Source: Streptomyces albus subsp. albus
GTDB taxonomy: Bacteria > Actinomycetota > Actinomycetes > Streptomycetales > Streptomycetaceae
Direction: 5' to 3'
Assembly (NCBI RefSeq): GCF_000719865.1
Contig: NZ_JOID01000031.1
Coordinates: 1 to 64,000 of the forward strand
DNA length: 64,000 nt
Under the pieces are notes generated by a model that had not been told where the DNA came from, did not search any database, and saw nothing but the letters and a program-made list of their open reading frames with translations. The translations under genes were made by a program, and so were the position numbers. Shown here piece after piece: positions 25,265-32,893 of this stretch. Numbering within the stretch: the stretch's first letter is position 1; each line of letters begins with the position of its first letter.

Positions 25265-26065
25265 ATGAAGCAGGTAACCTCCCGGATCTTCCGGGCCGCC
25301 GTGCTCGGTGTCGGCTTCGCCGTCGCCGGTGCCGCCGCCGCCGTGGCCGCGCCGGTCGGTTCCATGGCCCCCGCCACCCACCAGGCCCCGCAGCAGACCG
25401 ATCGCGGCCAGAGCGGTGAGCACAACGGCCACAAGTGCGGTGGATGCCACCACGGCAAGGGTGAGCACCACAAGGGCAAGCACCACCACGGGCACAAGGG
25501 GCACCACAAGGGCAAGCACCACCACGGCCAGTGCGACCACCACAAGGGCGGGCACCACCACGGCGGTCACCACAAGGGCGACCACCACCACGGGCACCAG
25601 GGCGGCCACCACAAGGGCGGGCACCACTCGCACGGCCGCCAGGCTGTCGACCAGAGCCCCGACACCGCGTCGCGCCTCCCCGGCCGGAACGAGCAGGCCG
25701 GGATCGCTCAGGACCGTGAGGCCGCCCCGGGCATGAACGCGGCCATGGCTCCCGCGATGGGTCAGGCCGCGCCGCAGAGCCAGGCCGCGCCGCAGAGCCA
25801 GGCCGCGCCGCAGAGCCAGGCCGCGCCGCAGCGCCAGGCTCAGGACGACGCCATGCCGATGGCTCCCGAGCAGGGTCAGGCCGCGCCGGAGCGTCAGGAC
25901 CGCGGCGAGGCCGCGCCCATGGCTCCCGCGCGGGGTCAGGCCGCGCCGGACCGTCCCGCTCAGGGGCAGGCCGGCTCGCCCCGCACCCTGCCCGCGCAGG
26001 ACGGCCGGGCCCAGGAGACGGGCGGCATGCTGGACCGGCTGCTCGGAGGTCTGCCGCTCGGCTGA
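25265..26065 (+). CDS. Secreted histidine-rich protein
   Basis: 266 residues. A signal peptide (basic MKQVTSRIFR, then hydrophobic AAVLGVGFAVAGAAAAVAA) has an AxA-type cleavage site near residue 30. Residues ~50-120 are dominated by His, Gly and Lys in HHKGKHHHG-, HHKGGHHHG- and HHKGDHHHG-type repeats, with two Cys in KCGGCHHG and one in GQCDHH. A second half has AAPQSQ and MAPxxGQAAP repeats. No enzyme domain is visible. Such a segment should bind Zn, Ni, Cu or Co outside the cell, as a metallophore-like reservoir or buffer; this is inference from composition. ATG 25265 has AGAGG 9 nt upstream; ATG 25256 is in frame but has no spacing for a ribosome site. Confidence 0.8.
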   Translation: MKQVTSRIFRAAVLGVGFAVAGAAAAVAAPVGSMAPATHQAPQQTDRGQSGEHNGHKCGGCHHGKGEHHKGKHHHGHKGHHKGKHHHGQCDHHKGGHHHGGHHKGDHHHGHQGGHHKGGHHSHGRQAVDQSPDTASRLPGRNEQAGIAQDREAAPGMNAAMAPAMGQAAPQSQAAPQSQAAPQSQAAPQRQAQDDAMPMAPEQGQAAPERQDRGEAAPMAPARGQAAPDRPAQGQAGSPRTLPAQDGRAQETGGMLDRLLGGLPLG

Positions 26066-26136
26066 CCCCCCGTCCCGCCCGCCCGGAACCGGGCGGCAGC
26101 CGGACGGCCGAGCCGCGGAACCGCCGCGGAAACGGC

Positions 26137-26181
26137 GAGGAGGGGGCGCGCACCCGCTTCAGGGGTGCGCGCCCCCTCCTC
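26137..26181. terminator. Bidirectional terminator between His-rich protein and PspC genes
   Basis: A perfect 19-bp stem (GAGGAGGGGGCGCGCACCC and its complement) with a 7-nt loop lies between converging genes. It is among the strongest hairpins in the window. Confidence 0.9.
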
Positions 26182-26280
26182 TCGTGTGTCCCGGCCGGGT
26201 GTCCGGCCTCGGTCTCGGTCCCCCTGCCCGGGGCCGGGTCCCCGGGAGCTCGCCGCCGTGACGCCGGTCCGTCGGGAGAC

Positions 26281-26484
26281 TCACCAGGCCTGCCGGCCGT
26301 GGCTCTTCTCGGACGGCAGGAACACCCACAGCGCCAGGTAGAGCAGGAACTGCGGACCGGGCAGCAGGCACGAGGCCAGGAAGATCACCCGCATCGTGGT
26401 CGGGGTGGTGCCGAAGCGCCGTGCCAGCGCGGCGCACACCCCGGCGATCATGCGGTTGTCGGTGGGGCGGACCAGGGCGCTCAT
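26281..26484 (-). CDS. Small PspC-domain membrane protein
   Basis: 67 residues. It is a stand-alone PspC domain: LVRPTDNRMIAGVCAALARRFGTTPTTMRVIFLASCLLPGPQFLLYLALWVFLP, with the cytoplasmic helical part first and a hydrophobic hairpin after. In other bacteria PspC domains sense membrane stress. The ATG overlaps the stop of the VanZ gene (ATGA) and has GAAGGAG 6 nt upstream inside that gene, so the two are coupled. Confidence 0.88.
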   Translation of the reverse strand: MSALVRPTDNRMIAGVCAALARRFGTTPTTMRVIFLASCLLPGPQFLLYLALWVFLPSEKSHGRQAW

Positions 26485-27230
26485 GGGGACTCCTTCGTGA
26501 GGTGTCGAGGACGTCGTGCGATATCTCGACCGTATGCCCAGGAAGGGGACGAAACATCCGCCCAGGGGACCGCACCGACCCCGGGAATCCTCAGGGACGC
26601 CCCCTGAGACGTCTCCTCCCCCGGGACACCGCCGGGGCCGCCCGGGGCGGCGGGTACGGACGGTGACGCCCGGCGGGCCCGCTCGCACAGCCGCCGCAGC
26701 CATCCCCGGAGCGTCGGCACCAGGGCCAGATGGGCCAGGGCGATGCCCAGCACGTGCAGCACGAGGGAGTCCACGTCGAGCGTCCGTCCCGACAGATTGG
26801 TCTGGAGCAGCGCGAGGCCGAGCGACACCATGACGCCGGAGAAGACGGTGCGGGTGAGCGATGCCAGCAGCGGCGCCTCCAGCCGCCCGGCTGCCCAGGG
26901 CAGCAGGACGCCGAGCGGTGCCAGCAGCAGCAGCGCCCCGCCGAGATGCTGCACGGCGGGCCAGAAGCCGAGCGCCAGTTCGGCGCGGACCGTCGCCAGC
27001 GGCTGCAGATGGGCGGCTGTCACCCAGGGCAGCGACGGCGGGCGCAGCGCGGTCCATGCCACGTACAGCAGGTGGGCGAGCAGGAGGACGAGTCCCGTCG
27101 CGCGGAAGCGGAAGGCGGCACGGGCGCCGCAACCATGACGCTGCACGCGGGGGAGGACGCGGCGGCGGGTCCGCGCGGTTCCGGCGCCCGCACCGGGGTG
27201 TTCGTTGCCCCGGTCACACCGCTCCGTCAC
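26481..27230 (-). CDS. VanZ-family membrane protein
   Basis: 249 residues. The VanZ fold has four to five membrane segments. It begins with RATGLVLLLAHLLYVAWTALRPPSLPWV, includes ALGFWPAVQHLGGALLLLAPLGVLLPWA, and has TVFSGVMVSLGLALLQTNLSGRTLDVDSLVLHVLGIALAHL, with the conserved Ser/Arg-x-x-Asp-x-Asp pattern after helix 4. VanZ proteins give low-level teicoplanin resistance in enterococci; the role here is unproven. Both tails are basic and disordered. The start is a GTG inside 13-bp GTGTGACGGAGCG-like repeats and could lie a little downstream. Confidence 0.8.
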   Translation of the reverse strand: MTERCDRGNEHPGAGAGTARTRRRVLPRVQRHGCGARAAFRFRATGLVLLLAHLLYVAWTALRPPSLPWVTAAHLQPLATVRAELALGFWPAVQHLGGALLLLAPLGVLLPWAAGRLEAPLLASLTRTVFSGVMVSLGLALLQTNLSGRTLDVDSLVLHVLGIALAHLALVPTLRGWLRRLCERARRASPSVPAAPGGPGGVPGEETSQGASLRIPGVGAVPWADVSSPSWAYGRDIARRPRHLTKESP

Positions 27231-27410
27231 ACCGCTCCGTCACGCCGGCTCCGTCACGCACCGCTCCGTCTGCGCTGTCCCGGTCACGTGCCGTCCCGGC
27301 CGGGTGCCCGTCCCGGTCGGCTGACGTCTCCGTCACCCACCGTCCCGGCGCACCGTCCGCCGTGGCGGCCCGGTGCTCCGCCGGCCGCGCGTCCCTGCCC
27401 GCGCACGGGC

Positions 27411-28058
27411 TCAGGTCACCGGTACCCCCGTCGTCTGCGCGGCCTCCGGGCGGGCGCGCAGTTCCTCCGTGCACGGGAAGCGCTTCAGCGGATCGTCGCC
27501 CGGCCCGCCGAGGACGACGGACTCGTCACCCGCGACGGCGGCGGTGCCCGCGAAGGTGCAGACGAGCTGGGCCAGCGCGTACGCCGGGAGCTCGTCCGGG
27601 ATGCGGCTCAGCCGGAGCGCGCTGCCGGGGTCCCCGTCCCGCGGTGCCCCGACCTCCAGGCCGTCGGGCACCTCGCTGGAGAAGCCGCCGTCGTCCTCGG
27701 CCCGGGAGGGCGGGGTCTGGAGCTCCGTGAGGAGGGCCCGGGCCAGACGCAGCCGGTCCTCCTCCGTCCGCCCCTCCGTGCGCGGCACGACCCGCTTCAC
27801 CGGCATGATCTGGGCCCCGCACACGAGGTGGACGTCGGTCTGGGCCTCCTTGCCCGAGTCCGGCACGGGGGCGGGGCCGTCCGGGACGCGGCATGACGCC
27901 CGGGAGGGCGCCGGGCCCGCGTCCACCGGCACGGAGGTGCCGCGGATGCCGCAGCCCGTGCCGCCCGCGAGGACGAGGACCGCCAGGGCGGCGGACAGCG
28001 GGCCGCGCAGGCGGCGGGAACCGGCCGCGGGGGCCGGTGTCGGGGTGGCGGGTATCAC
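27411..28058 (-). CDS. AfsQ-associated lipoprotein
   Basis: 215 residues. A signal peptide is followed by a lipobox ending at Cys36 (LAGGTGC). The rest is mostly polar, with three further Cys residues in ASCRVP, HLVCGAQIMPVKR and QLVCTFAGTAAV, and a CTEELR near the end. It is an extracytoplasmic protein with no recognisable domain. GTG overlaps the afsQ2 stop (GTGA), so it forms one operon, afsQ1-afsQ2-lipoprotein, the order known around AfsQ1/Q2 in Streptomyces coelicolor. A role as accessory sensor for the kinase is likely by context. Confidence 0.82.
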   Translation of the reverse strand: MIPATPTPAPAAGSRRLRGPLSAALAVLVLAGGTGCGIRGTSVPVDAGPAPSRASCRVPDGPAPVPDSGKEAQTDVHLVCGAQIMPVKRVVPRTEGRTEEDRLRLARALLTELQTPPSRAEDDGGFSSEVPDGLEVGAPRDGDPGSALRLSRIPDELPAYALAQLVCTFAGTAAVAGDESVVLGGPGDDPLKRFPCTEELRARPEAAQTTGVPVT

Positions 28059-29626
28059 GCGGTGTCCTGTCCGTGGCCGTGGCCGTGGCCGTGGCCGTGG
28101 CCGTGTTCGTGTCCGGGCCCGTGCTCGTCCGTTCCGGGGCCGGCGGCCTCGGCGTCCATCGGCAGGCGCAGCCGGAACACGGCGCCGCCGTCGGGGTGGT
28201 TGGCGACGGCGATGTCGCCGCCGTGGATGTGGGCGTTCTCCAGGGCGATGGAGAGGCCCAGGCCGCTGCCCTCCGAACGCGGCCGGGACGCGCTCGCCTT
28301 GTAGAAGCGGTCGAAGACGTGCGGCAGGACGTCCTCGGGGATGCCCGGCCCGTGGTCGCGCACCTCCACGGTCAGCCAGGAGTCCTCGGGCCGGACCGTG
28401 ACCCGCACCGGCGACCCGCCGTGCTTGAGCGCGTTGCCGATGAGGTTGGCCAGGATGACGTCGAGCCGGCGCGGGTCGAGGCGGGTCACGATGCCGCGCT
28501 CGGCGTCGAGTTCGACCGCGTCGAGCCAGGCGCGGGCGTCGATGCAGGCGGTGACCATGTCGGCGACGTCCACGTCGTCGAGCACCAGCCGGGCCGTGCC
28601 GGCGTCGAACCGGGTGACCTCCATGAGGTTCTCCACGAGGTCGCCGAGGCGCCGGGTCTCGTCCACCACCAGCCGCACCGCGGGGGCGATCATCGGGTCG
28701 AGGTTGTCGGTCTCGTCCTCCAGCACCTCCGTGACGGCGGTGATGGCGGTCAGCGGGGTGCGCAGTTCGTGCGACATGTCGGCGACGAAGCGGCGGCTCG
28801 CGGCCTCCCGCGCGCTCAGCTCCGCGACCCGCTTCTCCAGGGAGGCGGCGGCCCCGTTGAACGTCCGGGAGAGTTCGGCCAGTTCGTCCGTCCCGGAGAC
28901 CTGCAGCCGGGTGTCGAGCTTGCCCTCGCCGAGCCGGCGGGCCGCCTCCCCGAGCCGCTGCACGGGCCGCAGCACGGTGCCGGCCGCGGCCTGGGCGAGC
29001 AGCGCCGAGCCGATCAGCGCCAGCGCCGTGGCGATGCCCAGCGACCAGGCAAGGGAGTTGAGGTCCTCGCGCTCGGTGGAGAGCGACTTCAGCATGTAGC
29101 CGGTGGGCCCGCCGCCGATCACCTTCGCCCCGCCGACCAGATAGGGGTCGCCGTCGAGGGTGATCCGCTGCCAGTACAGGTGGTACGGCAGCCCGTCGCC
29201 CACGTCGGCCGGGCGCTCCTCGTTGACCGCCGTCCGCAGCGTGTCGGGCACCGTCCGCAGCGTGAAACCGCCGGCCCGGGACACCGCGGCGCAGGACCTG
29301 TCGTCCCGGTCCCGGTCGACGAGGACCACCTCGTAGCGCTGGGTGCTGTCGGCCATGCGCTCCGCCGCGTGCCGCAGTTGGTCGCACCGCGGGCGCAGGG
29401 GCAGCGAGCCGGTGTTGTCGGCGAGCGACTGGCGGAAGTCGTTGAGGGCGGCGTTCTGGGTGCGGGTGAGCACGGCGTCCCGGTTCAGCCAGTACGCGAT
29501 GCCGGAGGCGGACACGGCGGCGGTGAGCGCGACGAGCGCGAAGACGACCACGAGCCGCAGCCGCAGGCTGGTCAGCCGGAGCAGGCCGGAAGCCCAGCCG
29601 CGCACGCGGCCGGAGGGCTGGGTCAC
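28055..29626 (-). CDS. afsQ2: AfsQ2 sensor histidine kinase
   Basis: 523 residues. Membrane helix 1 (LRLVVVFALVALTAAVSA) is followed by an extracytoplasmic domain of ~145 residues, helix 2 (WSLGIATALALIGSALLAQAAAG), HAMP, the phosphoacceptor box DMSHELRTPLTAI, and the HATPase motifs NLIGNALKHG, DHGPGIPED and GSGLGLSIA. It ends with (His-Gly)6 after HGPGHEHG, encoded by 6-bp CACGGC repeats. It phosphorylates AfsQ1, a pair known to act on antibiotic production and nitrogen/carbon balance with SigQ. GTG start overlaps the afsQ1 stop. Confidence 0.93.
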   Translation of the reverse strand: MTQPSGRVRGWASGLLRLTSLRLRLVVVFALVALTAAVSASGIAYWLNRDAVLTRTQNAALNDFRQSLADNTGSLPLRPRCDQLRHAAERMADSTQRYEVVLVDRDRDDRSCAAVSRAGGFTLRTVPDTLRTAVNEERPADVGDGLPYHLYWQRITLDGDPYLVGGAKVIGGGPTGYMLKSLSTEREDLNSLAWSLGIATALALIGSALLAQAAAGTVLRPVQRLGEAARRLGEGKLDTRLQVSGTDELAELSRTFNGAAASLEKRVAELSAREAASRRFVADMSHELRTPLTAITAVTEVLEDETDNLDPMIAPAVRLVVDETRRLGDLVENLMEVTRFDAGTARLVLDDVDVADMVTACIDARAWLDAVELDAERGIVTRLDPRRLDVILANLIGNALKHGGSPVRVTVRPEDSWLTVEVRDHGPGIPEDVLPHVFDRFYKASASRPRSEGSGLGLSIALENAHIHGGDIAVANHPDGGAVFRLRLPMDAEAAGPGTDEHGPGHEHGHGHGHGHGHGQDTA

Positions 29627-30309
29627 TGCGGGGTGTCCAGCCGGTAGCCCACGCCCCGCACGGTGCGGATCAGGGTCGGGGAGGACGGCACGTCCTCGAC
29701 CTTGGCGCGCAGCCGCTGCACACAGGCGTCCACCAGGCGCGAGTCGCCCAGGTAGTCGTGCTCCCACACCAGCCGCAGCAACTGCTGGCGGGACAGCGCC
29801 TGGCCGGGCCGGCGGCTCAGCTCCAGCAGCAGCCTCAGCTCGGTCGGGGTGAGCTGCAGGTCCTCGCCGTTCTTGGTGACCGTCATCGCCGAGCGGTCGA
29901 TGACGAGGCTGCCGAATGTCGCCGCGTCGTTGTTCTCCCGCTCCCCGCGCCGCAGCACGGCGCGGATCCGGGCGTCGAGGACCCGCGGCTGGATGGGTTT
30001 GACGACGTAGTCGTCCGCCCCGGACTCCAGGCCCACCACCACGTCGATGTCATCGCTGCGCGCGGTGAGCAGGATGATCGGGAGCTGGTCGGTGCGGCGG
30101 ATCCGGCGGCACACCTCGAAGCCGTCGATCCCCGGCAGCATCACGTCCAGCACAATCAGATCCGGCCGCTGCTCGCGCAGCAGTTTCAGGCCGTCCTCGC
30201 CCGTCGCCGCGGCCACCACACGGTGGCCCTGGCGCGACAGGGAGAGTTCGAGGGCCGTACGGATGGCGTCATCGTCCTCGATCAGCAACAGGAAAGGCAC
30301 GTTGGTCAT
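29623..30309 (-). CDS. afsQ1: AfsQ1 response regulator
   Basis: 228 residues, OmpR/PhoB type. The receiver has the acidic pocket EDDD (11-14), phospho-acceptor Asp55 in LIVLDVMLPG, the Thr in LLTARS and Lys in VVKPIQPR. The C-terminal winged helix has LTPTELRLLLELSRRPGQALSRQQLLRLVW and RLVDACVQRLRAKVE. It activates the divergent sigQ and pleiotropic targets. A GTNAC-N6-GTNAC box lies between the two. ATG 30309 is used; a GTG three codons later would match the known S. coelicolor length and puts the Asp at 52. Confidence 0.95.
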   Translation of the reverse strand: MTNVPFLLLIEDDDAIRTALELSLSRQGHRVVAAATGEDGLKLLREQRPDLIVLDVMLPGIDGFEVCRRIRRTDQLPIILLTARSDDIDVVVGLESGADDYVVKPIQPRVLDARIRAVLRRGERENNDAATFGSLVIDRSAMTVTKNGEDLQLTPTELRLLLELSRRPGQALSRQQLLRLVWEHDYLGDSRLVDACVQRLRAKVEDVPSSPTLIRTVRGVGYRLDTPQ

Positions 30310-30402
30310 TCTGTCCCACGGAGGGCCGATAGTTCGAGGGTCAAAGGGTCCGGGCCCGGTCCGGACCCCGTCCGGGCCGGGGTTACTGCCCCAAAGGCCC
30401 CT

Positions 30403-30418
30403 GTGACACGGCTGTGAC
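30403..30418 (+). promoter_or_regulatory. AfsQ1 binding box upstream of sigQ
   Basis: GTGAC-ACGGCT-GTGAC fits exactly the GTNAC-N6-GTNAC motif reported for AfsQ1 in S. coelicolor. An additional GTTAC lies 21 bp upstream (30382-30386). The box sits between the divergent afsQ1 and sigQ genes. Confidence 0.8.
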
Positions 30419-30530
30419 AGGCGGCGGACAGGGCGATGAAACTGGGCGGCCAGTCTGGTGTGCACCGGGCGGGGAGAACGGCCCGGACAGCCAACGGACG
30501 TCAGCAGGCTCCGAAGACGGGGGGCGCGGG

Positions 30531-31313
30531 ATGAACACACTGCACACCGGATCCACCAGCGCAGTTGTCACGCGCCTGCATGCCGCCGGCCGGGCCTTCG
30601 GACGCGACCGGGTGGAGTCCGGGGGAGAGAAGTCCGGTGCCGTGAGCGGGCGGGGGTGCGCTCGCGGCACCGGGCGGCAGATCCGGCAGCAGAAGCACAC
30701 GCCGGTGACCGGCACGGTCACGGGGGCCGGCGGGGGCGGCTCCCCGCGGGGGACCGGCGCGTACGGGGAGACGGGGGAGCGGCACGGCCTGCCGGAGGCG
30801 GAGTTCACCGCCTACGTCCGGGAACGCCGCGCCTCCCTGTACGCGACGGCCTACCACCTGACCGGTGACCGGTACGAGGCGGAGGACCTGCTGCAGAGCG
30901 CGCTGTTCTCCACCTACCGGGCCTGGGAGCGGATCAGCGACAAGGCCGCCGTCGGCGGGTATCTGCGGCGCACCATGACGAATCTGCACATCAGCGCCTG
31001 GCGCCGGCGCAAGCTCAACGAGTACCCGACCGAGGAACTGCCGGAGACGGCCGGCGACCACGACGCGATGCGCGGCACCGAACTGCGCGCCGTGCTGTGG
31101 CAGGCGCTGGCCCGGCTGCCCGAACTCCAGCGCACCATGCTGGTACTGCGCTACTACGAGGGCCGCACCGACCCGGAGATCGCCGACATCCTCGGCATCA
31201 GCGTCGGCACGGTCAAGAGCAGCATCTGGCGCTCGCTGCGCCGGCTGCGCGAGGACGAGGCGCTCAGCTTCGGCCGGGACCAGGAGGAGTCCTTCGGCGA
31301 GCTGGTCGCCTGA
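30531..31313 (+). CDS. sigQ: ECF sigma factor SigQ
   Basis: 260 residues. A ~90-residue low-complexity N-terminal extension (basic, Gly-rich) precedes an ordinary ECF sigma factor. Region 2 is FTAYVRERRASLYATAYHLTGDRYEAEDLLQSALFSTYRAWERI. Region 4 is LPELQRTMLVLRYYEGRTDPEIADILGISVGTVKSSIWRSLRRLRE. It directs RNA polymerase to AfsQ-linked promoters and is divergent from afsQ1 with the AfsQ1 box between. ATG 30531 follows GGGGCGCGGG; the conserved part begins near residue 90, so a later start remains possible. No anti-sigma gene is adjacent. Confidence 0.92.
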   Translation: MNTLHTGSTSAVVTRLHAAGRAFGRDRVESGGEKSGAVSGRGCARGTGRQIRQQKHTPVTGTVTGAGGGGSPRGTGAYGETGERHGLPEAEFTAYVRERRASLYATAYHLTGDRYEAEDLLQSALFSTYRAWERISDKAAVGGYLRRTMTNLHISAWRRRKLNEYPTEELPETAGDHDAMRGTELRAVLWQALARLPELQRTMLVLRYYEGRTDPEIADILGISVGTVKSSIWRSLRRLREDEALSFGRDQEESFGELVA

Positions 31314-31697
31314 GACCCACCGGCGGCGGGGGCCGCCGACGGGACACGGGGGAACGGGGTCACGGGGGCCCACGGGGGAACAGCACGGGGGAGCAACGGG
31401 GGCCTGCCCATCGGGGGACGGGCAGGGCAACGGGGGTCACCGCTTCGGGGAGCGGTGGCAGAGGCGGGACCGAGCGGCCGGGGGGTCTGTTCGGTCCCGC
31501 TTCGCCGTGTCCGGGGGTGCGGGAGCCGGGTGTTGGGGGCGCCGGGCCGGCCGCGTGTCCGCGTGTCCGCGCGGCGCCGTGCCCGCGCGGCCGAGCGCCC
31601 GCGGCGGCCGGGCTGTTCCGTGGCGCGCCCGGCCTGATGCCCGCCGGTTCGTCCGACTCCCGGCACCGCCGTGACCGAGCGCTTCCGGTGAACGCCG
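31314..31697. other. Intergenic region with G-rich array after sigQ
   Basis: Between 31341 and 31450 the plus strand has about eight runs of four to five G in ACGGGGG-like repeats, a region that could form G-quadruplexes in the sigQ 3' transcript. No gene is visible. Convergent genes end on both sides. Confidence 0.6.
31464..31500 (+). terminator. Hairpin downstream of sigQ
   Basis: GCGGGACCGA and TCGGTCCCGC form a 10-bp stem with a 17-nt loop. Confidence 0.6.
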
Positions 31698-32420
31698 TTA
31701 CGCCCCGGGGCCCGCCGTGGCCGTGGAACGGGCCGGTGCCGGGCGCTGGGCCGGGATGGCGGGGGTTCCGGCGGCGGTTGCCGGGGAGGCGGCCCGCACG
31801 GCCGCCGGGACGCGGTGCGCCGCGGCCGCCGTGATCCGGGCGAGCGCCTCGTCCCGGCCGCAGGGGTGGGCGCCGAGCGCCGACTGGCGGTCCACGATGC
31901 CGCGTTCGGCACGCATCAGCCGCCAGCCGCGCCGCAGCAGGACGGGAACGGACTTGCGCCCCTCCCGCAGGTCGCGGAGCAGCCGCCGCCGGAAGGTGGT
32001 GGACGGCCGGCCGCGCAGGCACAGGGCGTCCGCCAGCATCCCTTGCGCGCGGCAGCGTTCGATGATGTCGGCGGCGAAGATGCCCTCCGCGACGAACAGG
32101 GGCGCGTCACCGATGCCGAGCGTCTCCTCGCCGGTACGCGAACTCGTCGCGATGTCGTACACCGGGACGACCGCCCGGCCCGTGCGGCACAGCGCGGTCA
32201 CCGCGGCCACCGCCGCGTCCGCGTCCCAGGAGAGCGGTGAGTCCCAGTCCGTGCCGCCGCCGTCGGGGAGTTGGGGCAGGGCCGGGTCGCCGGTCTCGCG
32301 GTAGAAGTCGTCGAGGCGCAGGACGGGCAGGCCGGTGCGGGCGGCGAGGGACGATTTGCCGGAACCGGAGGGCCCCGTCAGGAGGACGACTCGGGCGAGC
32401 GGGTGCGGTTGACGGTTCAC
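31698..32420 (-). CDS. udk: Uridine kinase-like P-loop protein
   Basis: 240 residues. It is expected to phosphorylate uridine/cytidine with ATP or GTP, the salvage branch that competes with phosphorolysis. P-loop GPSGSGKSS is at residues 16-24, LRLDDFYRETGDPALPQ is the nucleoside-site Asp region, and DWDSPLSWD and VYDIATSSRTGEETL follow. FVAEGIFAADIIERCR and RRLLRDLREGRKS are typical of actinobacterial uridine-kinase-like proteins, which are shorter than E. coli Udk in parts. The C-terminal ~35 residues are Ala/Pro-rich. GTG 32420 lacks a clear ribosome site. It converges with sigQ. Confidence 0.82.
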   Translation of the reverse strand: MNRQPHPLARVVLLTGPSGSGKSSLAARTGLPVLRLDDFYRETGDPALPQLPDGGGTDWDSPLSWDADAAVAAVTALCRTGRAVVPVYDIATSSRTGEETLGIGDAPLFVAEGIFAADIIERCRAQGMLADALCLRGRPSTTFRRRLLRDLREGRKSVPVLLRRGWRLMRAERGIVDRQSALGAHPCGRDEALARITAAAAHRVPAAVRAASPATAAGTPAIPAQRPAPARSTATAGPGA

Positions 32421-32893
32421 GGAACGCCATTCTCCCGCATGGCACGGCGTACGCGGCAGGGGGACGGGGCCCGGACTTTCCGTCGCGCCGGGATCACCCG
32501 GCGTGCCCGGAACCGGAACCGCGGCGGGGGTGTGCCCAGTGGGGCACGGAGGGCGACGCACGGGACGGCGGCATGGTGCGGGGGGTGAGGTCCTGGTGCG
32601 GGGCGATGGCCGGGCAGCAGGACGGCACGGCGGCAGGGTGGCACGGTCCGGCTGCACGGCTGCACGGCTGCACGGCTGCACGGCTGCACGGCAACAGGAC
32701 GGCACGACGGCAGGACGGCCTCGTGCGGGATGACGGCATCGCAAGGCCAACGGCCTCGCGCGACAGGCCCCGGCGGAACCGGAAAAGCGGTTCCGCCGGG
32801 GCCTGTTGAGCCTGCCTGCCCGCGGTGGGCACGCGGGCACGGGTGCACGCGAGCACAGGGGGCACGCCGGACGGGCGTGGGACCCCGTCCGGG
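32421..32893. repeat. Intergenic region with GGCTGCAC repeats
   Basis: GGCTGCAC is repeated five times in perfect tandem (32650-32689), flanked by GGCACGGCGGCA-like stretches. No gene is supported. The right part holds a strong terminator hairpin. Confidence 0.85.
32764..32805. terminator. Terminator of the deoC-ALDH operon
   Basis: CAGGCCCCGGCGGAACC and GGTTCCGCCGGGGCCTG form a perfect 17-bp stem with an 8-nt loop, 89 nt beyond the last gene of the minus-strand operon. Confidence 0.9.
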
